Numbered from the stretch's first letter, positions 1-6,660 are shown. The stretch: DNA of 9,882 bases from JAJPHT01 sp035526585 (GCA_035526585.1 DATLCC010000046.1:1-9882), one strand, 5' to 3'. A program made the numbers and translations. Notes: generated by a model from the sequence alone, not told the origin.

Positions 1-501
1 CCGTTCTCCTCGGGCGGCGCGTGGCTGAGCCAGGCGGCGCTCGCGCTCGACCCCGACTCCGGAGCGCTCTTTGTCGCGTGGGCCGACCGCTCCGTGCCGA
101 GCCCCACCGCCGTCGTCATGCGCTCGACCGACGAAGCGCAGACGTGGGAGCAGGTGCACGTGGCCGGCGCGCCGGGCTTCGCGTACCTCCTGCCGACGAT
201 GGTCGCGCGCGGCGGGCAGGTCGTCCTGCTGAGCCTACGCGAGCACTCGAGCGGCCTCTTCGACGCGGCGGTCGACGTCTCCGGCGACGGTGGCGCCACG
301 TGGGCCGACCCCGACGCGCTCAACAGCGCGCCGCTCTGCACCTGCTTCCTGCAGCTGCGCACGCCGCAGCGCTCCGGCGGCATGTTCGGCCACTACGTCG
401 GGCTCGATGCGCAGGCGGGGGCGATCGCGGCCGCCTGGATGGACGACCGCGACGCCGTGAAGCCGCAGGGCGTGTACGCGCGCGTGGGGACGCTGGGCTG
501 A
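1..501 (+). CDS. BNR/Asp-box repeat protein, sialidase-like beta-propeller (3' part only)
   Basis: The frame is open from the first base of the window, so the N-terminus is missing and 166 residues are visible. Two Asp-box (BNR) motifs are present: a degenerate one, STDEAQTW (Gly replaced by Ala), and a canonical one, SGDGGATW. They lie in beta-rich sequence with a final blade containing AAWMDDRD and GVYARVG. BNR repeats form the blades of sialidase-fold propellers, which in archaea are mostly secreted or surface proteins. Neither catalytic residues nor a signal peptide can be judged from this fragment, so sialidase activity is not claimed. The stop codon at 499-501 directly abuts the stop codon of the convergent FG-GAP gene. 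Both genes encode extracellular-type propellers, which suggests a small surface-protein neighbourhood. Confidence 0.8.
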   Translation, partial: PFSSGGAWLSQAALALDPDSGALFVAWADRSVPSPTAVVMRSTDEAQTWEQVHVAGAPGFAYLLPTMVARGGQVVLLSLREHSSGLFDAAVDVSGDGGATWADPDALNSAPLCTCFLQLRTPQRSGGMFGHYVGLDAQAGAIAAAWMDDRDAVKPQGVYARVGTLG

Positions 502-2517
502 TCAACCCGGCGGCCACGTGTAGACGGCGCTCGTCGCCGTCTGCCCGTCCGTGGCGCGCGCGCGGAACTCGACGTGCGAGCCGGGAGGCGCGTGGAGGCT
601 CTTCGCCCACGAGCCGTACGACTGGTGGGTGAGCGCGACCCACGCGCCGCCATCGACGCGCGCGTCGACGCCGGAGAGCGTGCCGCCGCTCACGGTGACG
701 TCGGTCTCGACCCACCATTCGTTGCCGCGGACGTTCTTCCACGTTGCGGCGAACGTGCCATTGGGCGGCGGGGGCGGCGGCGTGGTGCTGCCGCACTTCT
801 CGACGCCGCCTGGGTGCGTGAACCAGCAGCTCTCTTCCCACACGCCGGCGCCGCCGCTCGCGCGGAAGCGGATGTCGTGCCCGGGCTCGATGTGGAAGCT
901 GCCGGCCCACTGGCCCCAGTCGCGGTACGTGAGGGCGACCCACGCGCCGCCGGTGTCCATCGCTTCGACGGCGACGGGCTTCGGGTCGACGGTGAGCTGC
1001 GTCCACCATTCGTTGCCGCCCGTGGGGTCGAAGGTGAAGTTGCCCGTGGGCGGGGGCGGCGGGGGCGGCGTCTCGTTGCCGCCCGTGCCTCCGCCGCCGG
1101 TGGAGCTGCCGTCCGCGTCGCCGCAGAGGAAGCGGTTCTGCGTGCCGCCGAAGGCGATCTTGCAGGCGGAGTCGGTCTTGAAGACCTTCCAGCCGCCGCC
1201 GTTGCCCGAGACGCTGATCATCCACGCGGTCTTGTCGGTCTCGTCGATGTCGAACATGAGGGGCCCGCGCAGCGCCTGCCATCCGGAGCCCACGGGGACG
1301 TGGCCCTCCTTGACGCCCGTCTTGAGGTCGAGGTACCACACGCCGTCGTTGCCGCCGTTGTAGCCGATCGCGAGCACCTCGTACTTGCCGTCGCCATCGA
1401 CGTCGGCGACGCCGAGGTCGTCGTTGGACCAGCTGTTGTCGAGGGAGGTGCGCCAGAGGAGCCCGCCGGTGGGCGTGTAGGCGAACACGTTCGCGGGTCC
1501 GAGGCGCTCCCAGTTGCCAGGCTTGTGCCCGATCGTGTTCCAGTCCTGCAGCAGGATGTCGCGATCGCCGTCGCCGTCCACGTCGAGGAGGACGGGGTGC
1601 GTGTACGAGAGCGGGTTGCCGAAGGGCGGCTGCCAGTGCGCCTTGTGCGCGCCGTTGTAGTTGATGACGAAGACCATGAGGTGGTTGTCGGTGTAGACGG
1701 AGTCCGTGTCGGGCGCGTCGCGTCCGGTGAACACGATCTCCTTCTTGCCGTCGCCATCGAGGTCGGCCGCGCTGCCCGCGACAGGGATCGCGCCAGGGTT
1801 CACGTAGCTGCTCGCGTAGAAGACCCACTTCGAGTTGCCCGTCGAGGCGTCGTAGGCGCGCACCTTGCCGCCGTCGCTGAAGAAGACGACCTCCTTCTTG
1901 CCGTCGCCGTCGAGATCGGTGAGGAGCGGGCCCGAGTTGCCGCCGTACTCGTTCTTCGACCAGCGCACGGTGCCGTCGTAGTTGAAGGCGTAGAGGCCCT
2001 TCGTCTCCACCTGGGAGAAGACCTCCATCCTGCCGTCGCCGTTCACGTCGCCCACGACGGCGCCCGCGTCGGCGCCCGGCGAGCTGTACGCGTCCATCGT
2101 CTTGCACCAGCGCTTGGTGAAGGTCCAGCCCGATCCGTACTCGTAATCGCAAACGGTGCCGGCGCTCGTCACGAGGATGACGTCCAGCGCGCCGTCGTTG
2201 TCCACGTCCGCGACCGAGGGGTCGTTGAGCGGCCGCGCGCCCCAGCCGCTCGGGTACGGCGGCAGCCACTCGGCGAGCACGTGCGTCGAGCGCGGGTCCA
2301 GGACGTAGACGTACTTGTTGTCGTTCTGCGTCACGATCTCCGGCTTCCCGTCGCCGTTGAAGTCGGCGACCGCCGACGACACGACGTCGAAGTTGGCGAA
2401 GGAGTGCGCCTCGTCGGCGGTCGCGTTGCTGATCGTGTTGATGAGCGTGGTCGCGCCCAAAGCGAGCGGGGTCAGGAGGAGCAGGCCCACGACGAGGGCG
2501 GGGAGCGAGTGGCGCAT
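502..2517 (-). CDS. Secreted FG-GAP/VCBS beta-propeller protein with two C-terminal tandem domains
   Basis: This 671-aa protein begins with a clear signal peptide (about residues 1-21, hydrophobic core VVGLLLLTPLAL), which fixes the ATG at 2517. Seven calcium-binding loops of the type DxDGDG start near residues 52, 104, 157, 201, 252, 312 and 372. An eighth degenerate one (DIDETD, 423) completes the series at 44-60 residue spacing, as expected for a 7- or 8-bladed integrin-alpha-like propeller. A Gly-rich then poly-Pro linker (about 474-492) leads to two homologous domains of about 85 residues (493-575 and 587-671) separated by a second poly-Pro linker. Both share GNEWW, GGAWVALT, a W-x(2)-W or Y-x(2)-W element, and an FRA strand. 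The protein ends in WPPG with no membrane anchor or sorting signal, so it is probably released or held non-covalently. The ligand is unknown; binding or adhesion is inferred. Confidence 0.9.
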   Translation of the reverse strand: MRHSLPALVVGLLLLTPLALGATTLINTISNATADEAHSFANFDVVSSAVADFNGDGKPEIVTQNDNKYVYVLDPRSTHVLAEWLPPYPSGWGARPLNDPSVADVDNDGALDVILVTSAGTVCDYEYGSGWTFTKRWCKTMDAYSSPGADAGAVVGDVNGDGRMEVFSQVETKGLYAFNYDGTVRWSKNEYGGNSGPLLTDLDGDGKKEVVFFSDGGKVRAYDASTGNSKWVFYASSYVNPGAIPVAGSAADLDGDGKKEIVFTGRDAPDTDSVYTDNHLMVFVINYNGAHKAHWQPPFGNPLSYTHPVLLDVDGDGDRDILLQDWNTIGHKPGNWERLGPANVFAYTPTGGLLWRTSLDNSWSNDDLGVADVDGDGKYEVLAIGYNGGNDGVWYLDLKTGVKEGHVPVGSGWQALRGPLMFDIDETDKTAWMISVSGNGGGWKVFKTDSACKIAFGGTQNRFLCGDADGSSTGGGGTGGNETPPPPPPPTGNFTFDPTGGNEWWTQLTVDPKPVAVEAMDTGGAWVALTYRDWGQWAGSFHIEPGHDIRFRASGGAGVWEESCWFTHPGGVEKCGSTTPPPPPPNGTFAATWKNVRGNEWWVETDVTVSGGTLSGVDARVDGGAWVALTHQSYGSWAKSLHAPPGSHVEFRARATDGQTATSAVYTWPPG

Positions 2518-2550
2518 GGCCGATCGTTCCCAGGGTGGTTGCCCGGTGCC

Positions 2551-2563
2551 ATCCTGCCTTTGG
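2551..2563 (-). promoter_or_regulatory. Weak candidate promoter of the FG-GAP gene
   Basis: On the minus strand CCAAAGGC matches the upstream half of the HMG-CoA reductase promoter, but the TATA-like half is poor (AGGAT). It would give a leader of about 9 nt. An alternative TATA-like GGGCTATGGG lies at 2581-2590 and would give a leader of about 40 nt. Neither is convincing, and no Shine-Dalgarno site precedes the ATG at 2517. Confidence 0.2.
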
Positions 2564-2589
2564 CTCAGGCGTCGATGCGTCCCATAGCC

Positions 2590-2603
2590 CGAAACCCTTT
2601 ACG
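2590..2603 (+). promoter_or_regulatory. BRE/TATA-like promoter of the nucleotidyltransferase gene, leaderless
   Basis: CGAAAC then C then CTTTACG. The last base of AAAC lies exactly 32 nt before the A of the ATG at 2627, the same distance as in three other promoters in this window. Archaeal transcription normally starts about 25-30 nt after the TATA box, so the transcript would start at or next to the ATG. There is no Shine-Dalgarno site. Confidence 0.6.
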
Positions 2604-2626
2604 CCTGTGCTTTCCTTGCTTCGACG

Positions 2627-3634
2627 ATGAAAGCCGTGGTGATGGCCGGAGGCGAAGGCACGCGCCTGCGCCCGCTGACGCTCGATGTCCCGAAGCCGTT
2701 CCTCCGCGTGGCTGGGAAACCCGCGGTCGAATACGCGCTCGAGGCGATCGTGAAAGCCGGGATCAAGGACATCATCGTGACGACGTTCTACAAGCCGGAA
2801 CGCCTGATCGAGCACCTCTCCGGCGGTGCCCGCCTGAACGCCCGCATCTTCTACAGCGTCGAGGACCAGGCGATGGGCACGGCGGGGGGCGTCGCGAAAT
2901 GCCTGCCGCTCACCGGCGACGACGACGTCGTCGTCCTCTCGGGCGACGTCATCGCCGACGTGAACGTGAAGGCGCTCGTGGAGGCGCACAAGAAGAGCGG
3001 CGCCGTCGCGACGATGGCGCTCACCCGTGTCGAGAACGTGAGCGAGTTCGGCATCGTCGGGCTCGACGAGACGGGCCGGATCATCCGCTTCAAGGAGAAG
3101 CCGAAGACGCCCGAGGAGACGTTCTCGCACCTCATCAACACGGGGATCTACGTGCTCTCCCCCGCCGCGCTTCGTGCCGTGCCCGAAGGCGCGACGTTCG
3201 ACTTCTCGAAGCAGCTCTTCCCCAAGCTCCTCGAAAGCGGCCAGCGCCTGCAGGGCGTCCCGATCGAAGGGTTCTGGATGGACGTCGGGCGCCCGGCGGA
3301 CCTCATCAAGGCGAGCGAGATCCTGGGCGAGCGCCATGGCAAGAAGGGGGGCTTGCGCGAGGGAGCGAAGGTGGATCCGAGGGCGAAGCTCGCCCGCGTC
3401 GACCTCTACCCGGGCGCGTCCGTCGAGGGAGGCGCGGCGCTCGAGGACTGCATCCTGTACGACGGCGCGCGCGTCGAAGCGGACGCCATCCTGAAGCAGA
3501 CGATCCTCTCGCCCGACGCCGTCGTGGGCAAGGGCGCGCGGGTCACGGATTGTGTCCTGGGCCGCGGCGCGCGCGTGAAGCCGGGCGCGACGCTCGCGGG
3601 CGCGCGGGTCGAGCCGGGGCAGAGCGCCGGATAG
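2627..3634 (+). CDS. Sugar-1-phosphate nucleotidyltransferase, mannose-1-phosphate guanylyltransferase-like
   Basis: This 335-aa NTP-transferase makes an NDP-sugar from a sugar-1-phosphate and NTP. The N-terminal Rossmann-like domain shows the nucleotide-binding signature GGEGTRLRPLT (8-18), the KP pair (23-24), QAMGTAGGV (81-89), metal-site region LSGDVI (104-109), FKEKP (155-159), INTGIYV (170-176) and GFWMDVGRP (215-223). The last motif resembles the GFWMDVG signature of GDP-mannose pyrophosphorylases, which favours mannose-1-phosphate/GTP over glucose-1-phosphate/UTP or dTTP. Residues from about 245 to 332 are short imperfect hexapeptide repeats (GASVEGG, GARVEAD, GKGARV), a left-handed beta-helix typical of these enzymes. 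The likely role is supply of GDP-mannose for dolichol-phosphate-mannose, glycoprotein or surface glycan synthesis. Substrate assignment is inference from motifs; the family call is firm. The start is supported by the promoter at fixed distance. Confidence 0.92.
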   Translation: MKAVVMAGGEGTRLRPLTLDVPKPFLRVAGKPAVEYALEAIVKAGIKDIIVTTFYKPERLIEHLSGGARLNARIFYSVEDQAMGTAGGVAKCLPLTGDDDVVVLSGDVIADVNVKALVEAHKKSGAVATMALTRVENVSEFGIVGLDETGRIIRFKEKPKTPEETFSHLINTGIYVLSPAALRAVPEGATFDFSKQLFPKLLESGQRLQGVPIEGFWMDVGRPADLIKASEILGERHGKKGGLREGAKVDPRAKLARVDLYPGASVEGGAALEDCILYDGARVEADAILKQTILSPDAVVGKGARVTDCVLGRGARVKPGATLAGARVEPGQSAG

Positions 3635-3720
3635 GGCCACATAAAGGGCGGCGCCAGTGTCGCGCCCGCCACAAGGCGCGCCTTTGAGCCAGGCAAGCAG
3701 CCTCCCAGCCTTGGGACTGC

Positions 3721-3900
3721 ATGCCGACGAAGCTGGACCAGGTCCGGAAGCTCCTGGCGGAGGGGTACGAGCTCGACGACGTCGAGAACGCGGGAGGGAT
3801 GATGGAGGCCCGCTTCCGCCGCGGGTCGAAGACGATCACGGTCCGATTCCTGCCCTCCGAGGCGGAGGCGCTGCTGCTGAAGGGTCCGCTCCGGCTCTGA
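3721..3900 (+). CDS. Small conserved-looking 59-aa alpha/beta protein, unknown function
   Basis: The frame has strong third-position G/C bias, as in its neighbours, and reads through cleanly to TGA. The predicted fold is an N-terminal helix (KLDQVRKLLAEGYEL, about 4-18), a beta hairpin (MMEARFRRGSKTITVRFL, about 25-42) and a short C-terminal helix (SEAEALLLKG). There is no signal peptide, Cys pair or membrane segment, so it is probably cytosolic. It lies 86 bp after the nucleotidyltransferase on the same strand and could be read through from it. A weak TATA-like GCCTTTGAG at 3680-3688 could give it its own short-leader transcript. I do not recognise the family. Its helix-hairpin-helix layout and codon use make a real gene more likely than a chance frame. 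Confidence 0.65.
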   Translation: MPTKLDQVRKLLAEGYELDDVENAGGMMEARFRRGSKTITVRFLPSEAEALLLKGPLRL

Positions 3901-3910
3901 ATGCCGGGGG

Positions 3911-3928
3911 CGCGCTTCGCGGAGCGCG
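3911..3928. terminator. Perfect 6-bp hairpin after the 59-aa gene
   Basis: CGCGCT pairs with AGCGCG around the loop TCGCGG, 10 bp beyond the TGA of the plus-strand gene. No T-run follows, so a terminator role is only plausible from position. Confidence 0.3.
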
Positions 3929-3931
3929 ACG

Positions 3932-3977
3932 CGCGACGCGTAACCAAATGGTCACGCATTCTGCGAGCCGCGTCGCG
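3932..3977. repeat. 9-bp perfect inverted repeat enclosing a second dyad
   Basis: CGCGACGCG (3932-3940) is the exact reverse complement of CGCGTCGCG (3969-3977). The 28-bp loop holds a second dyad that overlaps the left arm: GCGT-A-ACCA-AA-TGGT-C-ACGC (3938-3957), eight of nine pairs matching. The two structures share bases 3938-3940 and so cannot both form. The tandem GCGCGAC at 3924-3937 adjoins. This is the least GC-rich part of the spacer. Confidence 0.5.
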
Positions 3978-3979
3978 TG

Positions 3980-4024
3980 GGGGGCCGAAGCCCCCGACCG
4001 GCCGAGGGAGCGGCACAGCCGCTC
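3980..4024. terminator. Two strong hairpins at the 3' end of the ABC1 kinase gene
   Basis: GGGGGC/GCCCCC with loop CGAA (3980-3995) and GAGCGGC/GCCGCTC with loop ACA (4008-4024). The second overlaps the kinase stop codon (4023-4025). They sit between convergent genes, which fits a bidirectional 3'-end structure, but there is no T-tract of the kind that directs archaeal RNA polymerase termination. Confidence 0.4.
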
Positions 4025-5711
4025 AATCGGTCCAGTAGAGAAAGAGGAAGGCCCAGATCAGCAGGAACAGGATGCTCGTGAAGAGGTACGGCACGAGCGC
4101 CGTCGCCTGTCCCGAAGCCATGATCCACGCGACGCCGAGCATGAGCGCCGCGACGAGCGCGGTGAACGTGTTGCGCAGGTTGCGGCGCTCTTCCCGCTCG
4201 ACGCTCTTCGCGCCTCTTCCCATGTCGATCTTCACGCGCAGGTCGTTGTTCTCGACCATGCGGAGGATCTTGTTAAGGCGCGGGGGGACGGACTTCAGCG
4301 TCTCGAAGGTCTCGTACGCGCTCGCAAGCAGGTGCTGGGGCCCGTCGCCGTTGCGCCCGAGCGCTTCGCGTCGCAGGTAATCCGCGACGTAGGGCTCGAG
4401 CACGTCCACAAGCTCGTAGGTGGGATCGAGCTTGCGGCAGAGCCCTTCGAACTGGAAGAGCGCGCGCGTGATGAGCATGAAGTCGGGCGGCAGCAGCATC
4501 TCGTGCTTGTTCGCGACGGCGAGGATCATCTCCAGCACGACGGGGTCGCCGACGCTCGCGCGCTCGCGCTCGTGGTAGTCCATGATGCGCTCGACGTCGC
4601 GGATGTACGCGCCCATGTCGAGGTCGCCGCCGTTGGAGGCGAGATCGATGATCGCCTGCGCGACGGTGTCGATGTCGTGCCGCACGAACCCCAGCACGAG
4701 AGAGAGCACGCGCTCGCTCCTGCGTCGCGACACCGTCCCGACGGCGCCCCAGTCGAGGAACGCGACCTGGTCGCTCGACATCGCCATGAGGTTGCCAGGC
4801 GAGGGATCCGCGTGGAAGATGCGCTTCTCGAAGATCTGCTTCGCCATCGCGTGCGTGATGATCCCGGCGAGCTTCTTGCCATCGAGCGCCTTCAGCGCGG
4901 GATCGTCGAAATTGCTGAACTTGATGCCGTCGATGCGCTCGAGCGTCAGCACGCGACGGCTGGACGCGCTCCAGTACACCTTCGGGATCTTCACGCTCGC
5001 GTCGTCGTGGAAGATCTCGTAGACGCGCTGGACGTTGCGCGCTTCGTTGCGGTAGTCCAGCTCGCGCGCGAGCATCGCCTGCACCTCCATGAGGTGCTCG
5101 CGCGGCTGCCACACGCGCGAGGCGGCGAAGAGGTTCTCGACGAAGCGGACCATGGGCTCCATGATCTCGAAGTCGACGCGGACGCGGCGCTGGATGCCCG
5201 GATGCTGCACCTTCACCGCGACGCTCTCGCCCGTGCGCAGGCGCGCGAAGTGCACCTGCCCCACCGACGCGCTCGCGACGGGGACCTCCTCGAACTCGTC
5301 GAACACCTCCTTCAAGGGGCGCCCGAGCTCGTCCTCGATGAGCGCCTTGATGTCGGCGAAGGGCGAGGGCGTCGTGCGATCGTAGAGGTGCTTGAACTCC
5401 TCCACGAAGTCGCGGTGGACGAGGTCGGGACGCGTCCCGAGGAGCTGGCCGATCTTGATGAAGGTGGGCCCGAGCTCCTCGAGCATCTTCCGCACGCGCC
5501 GCGGCGCGTCGGGGGGCATCGCGAGCTCCGTGCCCCCGTCGTCGGAGGGGACGCGCGGCGCGCGCGCGATCTCGCGCATCATCTGGAAGAAGTCGTTGCG
5601 GTAGAGGATGCGGCTGATCTCGACCGTCCGCTGGACCTTGCCCAGCGCCTCCTGGTCGTCGAGGCGGTGCGGGGGCGGAGGCGCTGCCGCCGGATCCACC
5701 GCGACCGTCAT
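4023..5711 (-). CDS. ABC1/UbiB/ADCK-family atypical kinase, membrane-anchored
   Basis: This 562-aa protein carries the hallmarks of the ABC1/UbiB atypical kinase family: the KxGQ motif KIGQ (86-89), the alanine-rich nucleotide loop ASASVGQVH (146-154), ATP-site Lys in VAVKVQHP (about K167), ELDYRNEARN (217-226), the catalytic-loop equivalent FHADPSPGNL (299-308), and a DFG-equivalent LDWG (319-322) in which Trp replaces the usual Phe. The C-terminus has two transmembrane helices (about 515-533 and 538-558), as in UbiB. Bacterial and eukaryotic relatives support quinone biosynthesis and lipid handling by ATPase or kinase-like activity. In an archaeon the natural partner could be menaquinone or isoprenoid lipid metabolism (inference). 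The start at 5711 is set by a promoter at the fixed distance; an in-frame extension upstream is Arg/Pro-rich and not family-like. Gene name ubiB would be by homology only. Confidence 0.92.
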   Translation of the reverse strand: MTVAVDPAAAPPPPHRLDDQEALGKVQRTVEISRILYRNDFFQMMREIARAPRVPSDDGGTELAMPPDAPRRVRKMLEELGPTFIKIGQLLGTRPDLVHRDFVEEFKHLYDRTTPSPFADIKALIEDELGRPLKEVFDEFEEVPVASASVGQVHFARLRTGESVAVKVQHPGIQRRVRVDFEIMEPMVRFVENLFAASRVWQPREHLMEVQAMLARELDYRNEARNVQRVYEIFHDDASVKIPKVYWSASSRRVLTLERIDGIKFSNFDDPALKALDGKKLAGIITHAMAKQIFEKRIFHADPSPGNLMAMSSDQVAFLDWGAVGTVSRRRSERVLSLVLGFVRHDIDTVAQAIIDLASNGGDLDMGAYIRDVERIMDYHERERASVGDPVVLEMILAVANKHEMLLPPDFMLITRALFQFEGLCRKLDPTYELVDVLEPYVADYLRREALGRNGDGPQHLLASAYETFETLKSVPPRLNKILRMVENNDLRVKIDMGRGAKSVEREERRNLRNTFTALVAALMLGVAWIMASGQATALVPYLFTSILFLLIWAFLFLYWTD

Positions 5712-5734
5712 GTCCGCGGCGAGGCCCCCGCACC

Positions 5735-5748
5735 GTGAAAAGGTTGCG
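5735..5748 (-). promoter_or_regulatory. BRE/TATA-like promoter of the ABC1 kinase gene, leaderless
   Basis: On the minus strand CGCAAC then CTTTTCAC. The C ending AAC is 32 nt before the ATG at 5711, matching the other promoters. It lies in the 43-bp gap after the coiled-coil gene, so the kinase can be transcribed separately from the upstream operon. No Shine-Dalgarno site is visible. Confidence 0.55.
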
Positions 5749-5754
5749 TCCCGT

Positions 5755-6252
5755 TCAGCTCGTCTTGGGCTTCTTCGTCGCCTTCGGCGAGGACGTGGAA
5801 GCGCCGGCGGGCGCGTGCTCGCCGCCGTGGGGCATCTCGCCGGGCGTCTCGCCGGGCGCGGAGGGCGTCGTCTCGTCCTTCTTGCCAAAGCGCGCCTTGT
5901 ACTCGCCTTCGAGCTGCTCGACGCGCGCCTCGAACTCCTTCGAGATCTCGTCGAACTTCTTCTCCATGGTGTCGCGAAGCTCCTTCGCCTTCGCCTTGGC
6001 GGGCTCGCCGTAGCGCGTGTTGAGCTCGTCGAACTGCTTCTCCGAGAGGACGCGGTGCTCGTGGAGGAAGGCGCGCACGTCGGAGACGAACTCCTTGCTC
6101 TTCTGCTGCGTGAGCTCCTTCGTGGGCTTGCGGATGACGAAGTAGGTCGCGTTCTTCTCGAGGTCGACGATCTGGCCCCACTCGTTCGTGTCCTTCACGA
6201 GGACGAGCTCGGTCTTCTTGGCCTGCGTTTCGCTGCTGTTGACGGTCTCCAT
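5755..6252 (-). CDS. Coiled-coil protein with disordered tail, second gene of an operon; phasin-like candidate
   Basis: This 165-aa protein has no signal peptide or membrane segment. A short beta-containing N-terminal part (TELVLVKDTNEW, ATYFVIRKP, about 14-43) is followed by helices rich in Lys, Glu and heptad-spaced hydrophobics (about 45-78 and 86-125). It ends in a low-complexity tail rich in Pro, Gly, Ser, Thr and Lys (about 126-165). It starts 5 bp after the stop of the AbrB-like gene, so the two are one transcription unit; a partial Shine-Dalgarno (GTGA) overlaps that stop. I do not recognise a named family. Helical, amphipathic, charged proteins of this size include phasins (granule coat proteins), and the AbrB-plus-coiled-coil pairing recalls haloarchaeal phaR-phaP. 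UbiJ/UbiK-like accessory coiled coils beside UbiB are another possibility. Both are inference. Confidence 0.75.
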   Translation of the reverse strand: METVNSSETQAKKTELVLVKDTNEWGQIVDLEKNATYFVIRKPTKELTQQKSKEFVSDVRAFLHEHRVLSEKQFDELNTRYGEPAKAKAKELRDTMEKKFDEISKEFEARVEQLEGEYKARFGKKDETTPSAPGETPGEMPHGGEHAPAGASTSSPKATKKPKTS

Positions 6253-6257
6253 GGTTC

Positions 6258-6656
6258 TCACTCGCTGGACTTGGATGCCTCGTTCCGGTGGAGGCGCACC
6301 TCGATCTTCTCTTCGGCCCTGTCGACCTGCTCCTTGACCCACCCTTCGACCTGGTCGAAGAGCCCCTGGAAATTCTTGGGGGCGTGGCGGGCGAGGAACT
6401 CCTTCGTCGCGCGCTCGGGCGTCTCGAAGCGGGTCTTCAGCTCCTTGTACTGGTGGAAGGCCACCTTCATGTGCTCGTTCGTGGCGACCTGGATCTCCTT
6501 CACGAGGTCCTTCGGACCCAACTTGACGTCGGTCTCCGCGCCAGGCAGGATGACGAGCACTTCCTGGCCGGCGAACTCGGTGAAGCCGCTGATCTGGCCG
6601 TTCGGGCTCACGCGCTTCGTGCCGAGGACCTTCCCGCTACCGATGTCGATCTTCAT
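6258..6656 (-). CDS. AbrB-like N-terminal domain protein with helical C-terminus, first gene of an operon
   Basis: This 132-aa protein begins with a beta-hairpin region, GTKRVSPNGQI followed by EFAGQEVLVILPG (about 12-39). It matches the general pattern of AbrB/SpoVT swapped-hairpin domains (K-R-x(3)-x-G-Q-I ... G-x-x-V-x-V). The rest is mostly helix: about 48-78 (KDLVKEIQVATNEHMKVAFHQYK), 81-92 and 97-122, with many charges. AbrB-type domains are usually dimeric DNA-binding or protein-assembly modules, so autoregulation is possible, but the domain call rests on pattern alone. The start is well supported: a BRE/TATA box gives a predicted 20-nt leader with GGGTGA four bases before the ATG. It is cotranscribed with the coiled-coil gene and divergent from a secreted cysteine-rich protein gene. 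In Haloferax the PHA regulator PhaR carries an AbrB-like domain and precedes the phasin gene, an analogous layout. Confidence 0.75.
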   Translation of the reverse strand: MKIDIGSGKVLGTKRVSPNGQISGFTEFAGQEVLVILPGAETDVKLGPKDLVKEIQVATNEHMKVAFHQYKELKTRFETPERATKEFLARHAPKNFQGLFDQVEGWVKEQVDRAEEKIEVRLHRNEASKSSE

Positions 6657-6660
6657 TGTG

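Noticed and set aside
1048..1068. G-rich tract as a quadruplex or regulatory element, with another near 763-780
   Set aside because: Both are the complement of poly-Pro codons in the linkers of the FG-GAP protein, and only three runs of three or more G occur together.
320..3640. Very long open frame on the minus strand, and similar long frames at 574-3687 (+), 3657-5738 (+), 7353-8402 (+) and 8837-9838 (-)
   Set aside because: Their products are runs of Arg, Ala, Gly and Pro with no family features, and they lie opposite or out of frame with well-recognised genes. High GC content suppresses stop codons.
3635..3720. GC-rich inverted segments (GGGCG...CGCCC, GGCGCGCC) as a terminator of the nucleotidyltransferase gene
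   Set aside because: The pairing is short and broken and there is no T-tract; such matches are expected by chance at this GC content.
3901..4022. tRNA or other known RNA gene in the hairpin-rich spacer
   Set aside because: No cloverleaf, T-arm consensus or acceptor stem can be fitted.
5712..5888. N-terminal extension of the ABC1 kinase to 5888
   Set aside because: The added residues are Arg/Pro-rich low complexity, overlap the coiled-coil gene and lie upstream of the kinase promoter.
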